NCBI GenBank assembly: GCA_027035985.1
Contig: JALVTI010000137.1
Coordinates: 1-5,135 of the forward strand
Reading direction: 5' to 3'
DNA: 5,135 bases
Source of the DNA: Aquificales bacterium
Lineage (GTDB): Bacteria; Aquificota; Aquificia; Aquificales; QOAS01
The notes under the pieces are model-generated. The model searched no databases. It was not told the origin of the DNA and saw nothing but the letters and a program-made list of their open reading frames with translations. Both the position numbers and the translations under genes were made by a program. Positions within the stretch are counted from its first letter, which is position 1, and each line of letters opens with the position of its first letter. Positions 1 to 5,055 of this stretch are shown here, one piece after another.

Positions 1-389
1 ATATAAATATTTTTGTTTATGATAAATATATTGAATGGGATTGCATTTGAAAAATATAAATATGAAACTAAGTTTTTTTTGCGCCTTATAAGTCCAAATT
101 TTGGATTAATTAGATTTATTTTGTTAATTTTCCTTGTGGAAGGAAATCCTGATTGAAAAAATCTATTTTGGAAAAAATTGTTTTTTAATGGATTGGTTTT
201 AATGTTTATTAAAAATGTAATTTTTTCCTTTTCATTTTGAAGTAAGTTTAGGTTTTGTAAAGATTTCAGTAAAAATTTATGAAAGGTAGATTTATTAGAA
301 GAATTACCTTGAAGGTTTAGTTTTTGCAAAACTAAAAAAGGTAGGTTATTGATTGGTCTCACAATAATCTTAATTATAAAAATTTTCAT
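1..389 (-). CDS. Unrecognised strongly basic protein, 3' end beyond the window (partial)
   Basis: Reading leftward from an ATG at 387-389, the frame stays open for 129 codons to the window edge without a stop. This is very unlikely by chance in DNA of about 25% GC, where TAA, TAG and TGA triplets are common. The visible product begins MKIFIIKIIVRPINN. It holds about 21 Lys/Arg against only 2 Glu and no Asp, and about 21 Asn, with many Ile, Leu and Phe. Residues 1-20 are hydrophobic with a few Lys, but I do not call a signal peptide with confidence. A GTG at 360-362 is an alternative start that would place the gene 7 bp after the previous stop. The ATG overlaps the preceding gene's end by 20 bp, which suggests translational coupling. 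No Shine-Dalgarno sequence is visible. I recognise no family. The open frame is seen directly; that it is a real gene is inference. Confidence 0.62.
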   Translation of the reverse strand, partial: MKIFIIKIIVRPINNLPFLVLQKLNLQGNSSNKSTFHKFLLKSLQNLNLLQNEKEKITFLINIKTNPLKNNFFQNRFFQSGFPSTRKINKINLINPKFGLIRRKKNLVSYLYFSNAIPFNIFIINKNIY

Positions 390-852
390 CCATTTTTCGA
401 AGCATGTAAAAAACTGTTTCCAGGGTTTCGATTATTTCATTTAAAACATAGGATAATTCCTCAGTATCTAAGGAATCTATATCTGGACTATTTAAAACTT
501 TCAGTATTTGCTCTATTTTAGAGGAAACAGGTTCAAAAAACACAGTAATATTATCTAAGAATAGTGGATAAGAACTTTCTACTCTTTTATAAAAGTGAAA
601 AATAGTCTGCAGTATATTATAGGATACATTTAAAATTTCTTTTTTCAACTTTACATCTACTTGGTTTTTGCTTAAGGTTTCTAGTAATTGAGCATTTTCA
701 TTAAGAATGAACAAACTTTGTTTTAATAATCTTTCAATGCTTTCCGTGGATTGAAGAGAATCTACACCTCTAATAGAGTTTTGAAAATTAAATAAATCCT
801 CTTTTAGTTTATTTAGTAGGAAACCGATGAAAAGAAAATCATCTTGAAGCAT
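370..852 (-). CDS. Unrecognised acidic all-helical protein, 160 aa
   Basis: I do not recognise this protein. It is 160 residues, with no Cys-based metal site, no membrane segment and no signal peptide. It appears almost wholly alpha-helical: leucine/isoleucine heptad-like spacing runs through residues 8-65, 68-90 and 105-155, suggesting a helical bundle or coiled coil. It carries about 25 Asp/Glu against about 15 Lys/Arg, so it is acidic, in contrast to the basic product of the next gene. The ATG at 852 is the only usable start, because an in-frame TAA lies 18 bp upstream. The gene begins 10 bp after the uracil-DNA glycosylase stop codon and has no visible Shine-Dalgarno sequence, so it is probably transcribed with that gene. 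GC content is about 25% at 541-600, lower than the genes to the right. The acidic helical character would suit a binding partner or export chaperone, but nothing in the sequence proves that. Confidence 0.78.
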   Translation of the reverse strand: MLQDDFLFIGFLLNKLKEDLFNFQNSIRGVDSLQSTESIERLLKQSLFILNENAQLLETLSKNQVDVKLKKEILNVSYNILQTIFHFYKRVESSYPLFLDNITVFFEPVSSKIEQILKVLNSPDIDSLDTEELSYVLNEIIETLETVFYMLRKMDENFYN

Positions 853-862
853 TGTAAATAAT

Positions 863-1609
863 TTAATTTATTTCTAAAGTATTTAAATACTCTTTTAGTT
901 TTTTTAAATCTGCTTCAAATGTTTTTGCCTCCCGCATGTTTCGTAGTATATATGCGGGGTGATACGTTAAAAAAAGTTTAGTTTTAGGGAAAAGAGGATT
1001 TGGATAAAATTGTCCTCTCATTCTGGTTATTTTTACATTCTTTCCTAGAAAAGCTTCTGCAGCGGTGGCTCCTAAGCAGCAAATCACTTTTGGTTGAACT
1101 ATTTCTACTTCTTTCTTGAGGAAGACATTTAAACAAGTTTGCATCTCTTTAGGGGTAGGTTTACGATTTCCAGGAGGACGGCATTTACAAACATTTGTTA
1201 TATATATAGAATTTCGGTTTAAGCCTATTTTTTCTAATACTTTGTTTAAGTATTGACCAGCTCTTCCAACAAAAGGTTTGCCTTGTTTATCTTCCTCTTC
1301 TCCGGGAGCTTCTCCAACAAACATAACTTTACTATTGGGATTGCCATCAAAGAACACTATTTGGGAGCGGCTTTTACATAATTCACATTTGCAACAATTC
1401 TTGTTTTTTTCGTAAAGTTCCTTTAAGAGGAAAAGTTTATTTTTACTTTTATCTTCCAATGGAGAAGTTGGTTGTTCTTTACTTGATTGTTTGGGGTAAT
1501 TATTTCCCTCTGTTGGGAAATTGGAAGATGGTACATCCAAAGAAGAATAAAACTCTTCAAAACCTAGTTCCCTTAAAAGTTCAAGAGTAGCTTTTAACCT
1601 TTTTTCCAT
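863..1609 (-). CDS. udg: Family 4 uracil-DNA glycosylase (4Fe-4S)
   Basis: This enzyme removes uracil from DNA after cytosine deamination, the first step of base excision repair; family 4 enzymes are common in thermophiles. With the start at 1609 the protein is 248 residues. Visible motifs are GEAPG at 99-103 followed by EEED (104-107), PFVGRAG at 112-118, CRPPGNR from 143, and HPAY at 217-220 followed by the LR pair typical of the family. The four cluster ligands are probably C72, C75, C143 and C159; C73, C78 and C141 are extra cysteines. Residues 1-24 form a helical leader joined to the core by a Ser/Pro/Asn-rich linker (about 25-55). The frame also has an ATG at 1672, but that start would lie across the rpsO start codon and Shine-Dalgarno sequence. 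M22 of that longer version (1607-1609) begins MEKRLKATLELL and fits the family better. No Shine-Dalgarno precedes it; a promoter just upstream suggests a nearly leaderless mRNA. It heads a leftward unit with the two unknown genes. Confidence 0.95.
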   Translation of the reverse strand: MEKRLKATLELLRELGFEEFYSSLDVPSSNFPTEGNNYPKQSSKEQPTSPLEDKSKNKLFLLKELYEKNKNCCKCELCKSRSQIVFFDGNPNSKVMFVGEAPGEEEDKQGKPFVGRAGQYLNKVLEKIGLNRNSIYITNVCKCRPPGNRKPTPKEMQTCLNVFLKKEVEIVQPKVICCLGATAAEAFLGKNVKITRMRGQFYPNPLFPKTKLFLTYHPAYILRNMREAKTFEADLKKLKEYLNTLEIN

Positions 1610-1615
1610 TTTAAG

Positions 1616-1624
1616 TGTTATAAT
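1616..1624 (+). promoter_or_regulatory. Extended -10 promoter of rpsO
   Basis: TGTTATAAT is a perfect extended -10 element (TGn followed by TATAAT). The best -35 candidate is a weak TTAACC at 1594-1599 with a long 19-bp spacer, inside the start of the divergent glycosylase gene. An extended -10 commonly compensates for a poor -35. The predicted start near 1631 gives a leader of about 35 nucleotides before the rpsO ATG. Confidence 0.55.
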
Positions 1625-1647
1625 AGGAAATCCTTGGATATTAACAA
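1620..1647 (-). promoter_or_regulatory. Candidate leftward promoter for the uracil-DNA glycosylase unit
   Basis: Read on the minus strand, TTGTTA (1647-1642) lies 16 bp from TATTAT (1625-1620). These match the sigma-70 consensus at 4 of 6 and 5 of 6 positions. Transcription would begin near 1613, only a few bases before the ATG at 1609. That would make the message almost leaderless and agrees with the absence of a Shine-Dalgarno sequence. The -10 element overlaps the rightward rpsO -10 element on the opposite strand. Confidence 0.4.
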
Positions 1648-1653
1648 TAAAGC

Positions 1654-1660
1654 AGGAGGT
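1654..1660 (+). promoter_or_regulatory. Strong Shine-Dalgarno sequence of rpsO
   Basis: AGGAGGT lies 5 bp before the ATG at 1666. It is the only full-strength ribosome binding site seen in front of any gene here, and it fixes the rpsO start. It also argues against the longer glycosylase version, whose codons would run across it on the other strand. Confidence 0.9.
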
Positions 1661-1665
1661 AGAAA

Positions 1666-1950
1666 ATGGCACTTCCTAAGGATACGGTTGAAAAGATTGT
1701 AAAGGAATATCAAAGACACGATAAAGATACCGGCTCCCCTGAAGTTCAAATAGCAATATTGACCGAAAAAATTAATCGCCTTACCGAACACATGAAAAAA
1801 CATAAAAAAGACCTTCACTCGAGAAGGGGCTTGATAGCTATGGTTAATAAAAGAAGGAGGCTTTTAGAGTATCTCAAAGAAACCGATTACAACAAATATG
1901 TAGAAATAGTTAAAAAGCTTGGTATTAGGGTTACCAAAACCACAGTTTAA
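1666..1950 (+). CDS. rpsO: 30S ribosomal protein S15
   Basis: S15 is a primary 16S rRNA-binding protein that organises the central domain (platform) of the small ribosomal subunit. The product is 94 residues, slightly longer than the usual 88-89 because of a C-terminal extension ending RVTKTTV. The family signature is clear: TGSPEVQIA at 22-30, then H42, the HKKDLHSRRGL stretch at 46-56, and KRRRLLEYL at 62-70. Residues known in the family to contact rRNA or pack the fold (T22, G23, Q28, H42, D49, S52, Y69) are all present; the usual Arg near position 35 is Lys. S15 represses its own translation in many bacteria by binding its mRNA leader; here the predicted leader is only about 35 nt with no strong fold. 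No hairpin terminator follows, so transcription may continue into fliG, 53 bp downstream. The common partner pnp (polynucleotide phosphorylase) is not next to it. Confidence 0.98.
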   Translation: MALPKDTVEKIVKEYQRHDKDTGSPEVQIAILTEKINRLTEHMKKHKKDLHSRRGLIAMVNKRRRLLEYLKETDYNKYVEIVKKLGIRVTKTTV

Positions 1951-2003
1951 AAAATTTTTTGTTTTTTATATTTTTAATTTTCAAACCTTAAAATTTCCAA
2001 TTA

Positions 2004-3020
2004 ATGTCGGAAAAGATTACAGACTCCTCCATTTTAGCGGAAGTTGATAAAGGAGCTATTATTCTCGCATTAACTCCTCCGGATTTAGCGGCGGAAATAG
2101 TCGCATCGTTAACACCTTTGGAATTGCGAAGGCTCATAACCGCTTTTCAAAAAATTCAAAATATCGATAAAGAAGTTATCGATAAAGTTATAAAAGAATT
2201 TGTAGCGCAATATGAGACCCTTAAAGAATTTCCTCCTATAGAACCCGAAGAATTTCTTCAAAAGATTATGGAAAAGGTTCCTCCCAATGTAAGGGAAATA
2301 TTGGAAACGATTTTAACCCAACCGGAGATAAAAATAAAACTGCAGCAGTTAGAAGCTTTAAGCCCAAAACAACTTGCTACCCTTTTGAGGAAGGAGCATC
2401 CCCAAATTATTGCGGTTATTTTGGCACTTTTAACACCTTCTAAAGTGGCAAAAGTTATTAAAGAATTTCCTCCTGAACTAAGAATAGAAGTTATCAAGCG
2501 TATGGCAACTATTGAAAGTATATCTGCAGACCGTATAAAGGTAATAGCCGAAAACTTTCTAAAAGAAATGAAAGAATTTGTGGGGGAAGAAATAAAAATA
2601 GATGGTACTAAACAAGCCGCTAATATATTAACTTCTCTCGATAAATATACATCGGAGGAAATACTTTCCTATATTGAAAGTGAGAATCCCGAACTTGCGG
2701 AAAAAATCCGAGACCGGATGTTTACCTTTGAAGATATCGCTAAATTGGATGATAAAGCTATTCTTGAAATACTAAAAACGGTCGATAAGCAGACTCTTGC
2801 TTTGGCTCTTAAGGATGCTCCTAAAGAAATTCTCGATAAGTTTCTCAAAAATATGTCCAAGAGGGCGGCTCAAATCTTTCTTGAAGACATGGAAGCTATG
2901 GGAAAAGTCCGCCGCTCAGAAATACTTCGTGCACGTCGTCAGATTGTGAAAATTGTAAAACGCTTGATAGAGCAGGGTATTATTGCCTACGGAGAAGAAG
3001 AGGGTGAAGAAGAAGAATGA
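2004..3020 (+). CDS. fliG: Flagellar motor switch protein FliG
   Basis: FliG sits at the cytoplasmic face of the flagellar basal body. It binds the MS ring (FliF) through its N domain, binds FliM through the middle and C domains, and takes torque from the MotA stator through its C domain. The product is 338 residues, the usual length. The N domain spans about 1-110, the middle domain about 115-190 with the EHPQ motif at 131-134, and the C domain about 200-327 with the MFTF hinge at 239-242. The charged residues used for torque in E. coli (K264, R281, D288, D289, R297) align by eye with K270, R287, E294, D295 and R303, so the motor function looks intact. The protein ends in a very acidic tail, EEEGEEEE. 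ATG at 2004 is the first start after an in-frame stop (1989-1991); no Shine-Dalgarno is visible. No other flagellar gene lies in the window, so fliG is away from the usual fliF-fliG-fliH order. Confidence 0.98.
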   Translation: MSEKITDSSILAEVDKGAIILALTPPDLAAEIVASLTPLELRRLITAFQKIQNIDKEVIDKVIKEFVAQYETLKEFPPIEPEEFLQKIMEKVPPNVREILETILTQPEIKIKLQQLEALSPKQLATLLRKEHPQIIAVILALLTPSKVAKVIKEFPPELRIEVIKRMATIESISADRIKVIAENFLKEMKEFVGEEIKIDGTKQAANILTSLDKYTSEEILSYIESENPELAEKIRDRMFTFEDIAKLDDKAILEILKTVDKQTLALALKDAPKEILDKFLKNMSKRAAQIFLEDMEAMGKVRRSEILRARRQIVKIVKRLIEQGIIAYGEEEGEEEE

Positions 3021-3023
3021 TTT

Positions 3024-3042
3024 CCCCGAAGGGGCGTCTTTC
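3024..3042 (+). terminator. Short GC hairpin after fliG, possible terminator
   Basis: CCCC and GGGG (3024-3027 and 3031-3034) flank a 3-base GAA loop. They are followed by CG and then the pyrimidine-rich TCTTTCTT. The stem is only four G-C pairs and the tail is interrupted by cytosines, so this is a weak intrinsic terminator at best. It sits four bases after the fliG stop codon and at the left edge of the GC-richer block, so it could separate fliG from the next gene. Confidence 0.35.
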
Positions 3043-3061
3043 TTAAATTAACTTGTTGAAA

Positions 3062-3796
3062 ATGAGTTCTATACTTGAAATCCTTTCTCTAAAACCCTTT
3101 GCAGTTGTCGGACACCGCGGTGCAAAAGGTGAATGCGCTGAAAATACCCTTTCCTGCTTGAACTACGCCCTGGAGGTCGGCGCAGACGTAGTCGAGGTTG
3201 ACGTAAGGGAAACAAAGGACGGAAAGCTTATCATCCTCCACGACGAAATCTTCGAGAGGGTTGCGGGGGTAAATCTCTCACCCAAAGGTTTGACTTACGA
3301 CGAAATAAGGGAACGCATAAGGGTGTTTGGAGAGTATAGCGTTCCAACCCTCGAAGAGGTTCTCGATTTGGTAAAAGACCGGGCGGGGTTGTTTGTTGAG
3401 ATTAAGGAACCTCCAACGGTGGAAAAAGTCGTCCGTACCTTGGAAAGTTTTGGTTTAACCCATACCGTTGCGGTTATCTCCTTTTACGAAGAAGCCCTTA
3501 AAGGGGTAAGGGAATTAAATCCCAACCTTGTAACGGGATACATATACGTTAAACCCCAAAATGCGATAATTACGGCTAAAAGGGTTGGGGCGAAAATAAT
3601 CCTCCCCAGATATCCGCTCGCCACTTCCAAGGCGGTGGCTTTCGCTCACAGATTAAAGCTCAAAGTTGTCCCCTGGGTGGTGAACGACGATAAAACCCTC
3701 GAAAGGGTTCTAAAGGCAGACTCCGACGGGATAGCGACCGATTATCCCTCTTGGTTGGTAAAGAGAAGGGAGGAACTGCTAAAGGAGGGACTTTAA
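3062..3796 (+). CDS. Glycerophosphodiester phosphodiesterase (cytosolic, UgpQ-like)
   Basis: This enzyme hydrolyses glycerophosphodiesters, the head groups released from phospholipids, to glycerol 3-phosphate and an alcohol. The 244-residue product is a GDPD-family TIM barrel of UgpQ size. Visible are HRG at 18-20 and ENT at 27-29, then E45 and D47 (metal ligands), DG at 53-54, and HD at 60-61. VPTLEE follows near 94-99, E113 and K115 lie in VEIKE, W205 and N208 in PWVVN, and DGIATDYP at 222-229. H18 and H60 are the catalytic histidines of the family and E45, D47 and E113 the expected divalent-metal site. No signal peptide is present, so it should act in the cytoplasm. The start is ATG 3062; in-frame TTG codons at 3053 and 3056 are less likely. 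There is no clear Shine-Dalgarno. GC is about 48% against about 35% in fliG. Its last 18 bp overlap the convergent sirtuin gene. Confidence 0.93.
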   Translation: MSSILEILSLKPFAVVGHRGAKGECAENTLSCLNYALEVGADVVEVDVRETKDGKLIILHDEIFERVAGVNLSPKGLTYDEIRERIRVFGEYSVPTLEEVLDLVKDRAGLFVEIKEPPTVEKVVRTLESFGLTHTVAVISFYEEALKGVRELNPNLVTGYIYVKPQNAIITAKRVGAKIILPRYPLATSKAVAFAHRLKLKVVPWVVNDDKTLERVLKADSDGIATDYPSWLVKRREELLKEGL

Positions 3797-4603
3797 TTCC
3801 TCCACCAATTTGGGAAGTATTTCGGTAGCCGAACTCTTTAGGAAGTAATCCGCCAGAGGGGTGAGGGGTGTTTCCTCCGTATTCACCTCTATCAGCAAAC
3901 CTCCCCGCTTTTTGCAGACTTCGGGTAGGTAGGCGGCGGGGTAGACTACCGCCGAAGTGCCCACGGAAAGGCACACCTTAGAGTTCTCCGCTATTTGGAA
4001 CGCCTTTTCCAGAGCCTCTTGGGGGAGACTTTCACCGAACCAAACCACTCCGGGTCCCACTATTCCGCCACAACCCCTGCATCGGGGTAGGTCTTCGTAG
4101 GTTAACCCCTCGAGGATTCTCTCCCTAAATTCCTCCTCCGAGAGGTTTTTCAAAAATTCCCTATCCGCTAAGGGGAAGAGTTTTTTAAATTCCTCATAGA
4201 GGTAGTATTGACCGCAATAGCGGCATTTGCCGTCCCATATGTGCCCGTGAAGCTCTATAAACCGCTTTTGACCCGCTACGCGGTGCAATCCGTCCACATT
4301 TTGGGTTATATGCCAAAATTGGGGTAGCAAATTTTCCAACTCCACGAAGGCGAAATGGGCGGGGTTGGGCTTGGCTTTCGCTATAAGGTGCATTCTCCAC
4401 AGATACCACTTCCACACCTTTAGGGGGTCTTCCTTGAAAGCTTCAAAAGTTGCCAGTTCCCTTGGGTCGTATTTGTTCCAAAGCCCGTCCTTTCCCCTAA
4501 AGGTGGGTATGCCGCTGGCGGCGGAAAGACCGGCTCCCGAGAGGGTGAATATAGTATCTTCTTTATTGGCTTTAATAATAGAGACTATTGTGGTTAATGA
4601 CAT
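3779..4603 (-). CDS. cobB: NAD-dependent protein deacylase, class III sirtuin
   Basis: Sirtuins remove acyl groups from lysines, consuming NAD+ and releasing nicotinamide and O-acyl-ADP-ribose. The 274-residue product has the full set of motifs: GAGLSAASGIPTFRG at 23-37, TQNVDGLH at 100-107, the catalytic His at H119 in ELHG, zinc cysteines C127/C130 and C175/C178, VVWFGE at 186-191, GTSAVVYPA at 215-223 and EVNTE at 239-243. Y67 and R70 form the Tyr-x-x-Arg pair that in class III enzymes (SIRT5, E. coli CobB) binds succinyl- and malonyl-lysine, so desuccinylase activity is plausible as well as deacetylation. The zinc region is unusually long, with 44 residues between the two Cys pairs. The start is ATG 4601-4603, without a Shine-Dalgarno, 11 bp from the divergent GNAT gene. 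The GC-rich body (62% at 4021-4080) contrasts with AT-rich DNA over its first 15 codons. The 3' end overlaps the GDPD gene by 18 bp. Confidence 0.96.
   Translation of the reverse strand: MSLTTIVSIIKANKEDTIFTLSGAGLSAASGIPTFRGKDGLWNKYDPRELATFEAFKEDPLKVWKWYLWRMHLIAKAKPNPAHFAFVELENLLPQFWHITQNVDGLHRVAGQKRFIELHGHIWDGKCRYCGQYYLYEEFKKLFPLADREFLKNLSEEEFRERILEGLTYEDLPRCRGCGGIVGPGVVWFGESLPQEALEKAFQIAENSKVCLSVGTSAVVYPAAYLPEVCKKRGGLLIEVNTEETPLTPLADYFLKSSATEILPKLVEELKSLL
3784..3803. terminator. Hairpin over the convergent gene ends, possible bidirectional terminator
   Basis: GGAGGGA (3784-3790) pairs with TTCCTCC (3797-3803) around a 6-base loop. This gives a 7-bp stem with one G-U pair in the plus-strand RNA. 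It lies within the 3' end of the sirtuin gene and across the GDPD stop codon, so both convergent messages would carry it. On the minus strand the stem is followed by TTT only, and on the plus strand by no U-run, so intrinsic termination would be weak. Confidence 0.3.
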
Positions 4604-4614
4604 AGTTAATTAGT

Positions 4615-5055
4615 ATGAAATTCCGACGGGTTAAGCCAAATGATATTTGGGATATTTTAGAGATATCTAATGATTTCATAGTTAGAAAATTTTCTATAAA
4701 TCGGCGAAATATTACTAGAGAGGAACATAAAAAATGGTTTGGGAATATAGATAAAACTTTGTTTTTTGTAATAGAAGTTGAGAATAAAGTGGTTGGACAG
4801 GTAAGATTTTCCCGAAAAGGGGGAAATATTTTTGAGGTTTCAATAAGTATTCATCCCAAATACAGAAGTAAAGGATTAGGAAAATTAATTTTGTTAAAAG
4901 GATTAAAGCAATTATTTTTACGCTATCCTAAAGCTAGAATTTTGGCTAGGGTATTTATTAATAATCAGGCTTCTATAAATTTATTTAAAAAGTTTAATTT
5001 TAGAAGTATTGGGTTTGATAAAGGGATGTATATTTTTTTATACCGGAGAAATTAA
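4615..5055 (+). CDS. GNAT-family N-acetyltransferase, possibly PseH-like sugar-nucleotide acetyltransferase
   Basis: The 146-residue product is a single GNAT domain that transfers an acetyl group from acetyl-CoA to an amine. The N-terminal part has the EEHKKW stretch at 36-41 after a short basic region. Then comes the VVGQVRFSRKGG strand pair (59-70), the acetyl-CoA pyrophosphate loop R84-x-K-G-L-G89 preceded by HPKY, and the C-terminal NNQASINLFKKFNF (116-129) typical of motif B. The ND...VRK...N...EEHKKWF pattern at 19-42 resembles acetyltransferases of pseudaminic and legionaminic acid synthesis (PseH type), which supply sugars for flagellin or surface glycans. A RimI/RimJ-like protein acetyltransferase is the alternative. 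The only practical start is ATG 4615, since the next Met is at residue 138. No Shine-Dalgarno is visible. GC is about 32%, unlike the adjacent sirtuin gene. GNAT membership is secure; the substrate is inference. Confidence 0.9.
   Translation: MKFRRVKPNDIWDILEISNDFIVRKFSINRRNITREEHKKWFGNIDKTLFFVIEVENKVVGQVRFSRKGGNIFEVSISIHPKYRSKGLGKLILLKGLKQLFLRYPKARILARVFINNQASINLFKKFNFRSIGFDKGMYIFLYRRN

Noticed and set aside
1631..1657. TCCT (1631-1634) pairing with AGGA of the rpsO Shine-Dalgarno as an S15 autoregulatory hairpin
   Set aside because: Only four base pairs with a 19-base loop; too weak to claim as a regulatory structure.
1618..1818. 66-codon minus-strand frame opposite rpsO
   Set aside because: It lies antisense to the start of a certain ribosomal gene, its product has no recognisable features, and it crosses the promoter region.
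1949..1980. A6T6 followed by T-rich DNA after rpsO as an intrinsic terminator
   Set aside because: There is no GC-containing stem; A-T pairing alone would not make a terminator hairpin, and I find no convincing fliG promoter elements there either.
2258..2860. Two minus-strand frames (2258-2497 and 2669-2860) inside fliG
   Set aside because: Both are antisense shadows of a fully conserved fliG; their hydrophobic/Ser-rich products mirror the Lys/Glu-rich sense codons.
3660..3974. 104-codon minus-strand frame across the GDPD and sirtuin ends
   Set aside because: It spans two well-supported genes in another frame; its Pro/Arg/Gly-rich product reflects the locally higher GC.
4194..4613. Frames 4194-4415 (minus) and 4365-4613 (plus) within the sirtuin gene
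   Set aside because: The sirtuin motifs cover this region in its own frame, so both are out-of-frame shadows.
4601..4617. Imperfect palindrome covering both divergent start codons as an operator
   Set aside because: The match is about 12 of 17 and is largely forced by the two facing start codons and AT-rich composition; only TAATTA is exact.
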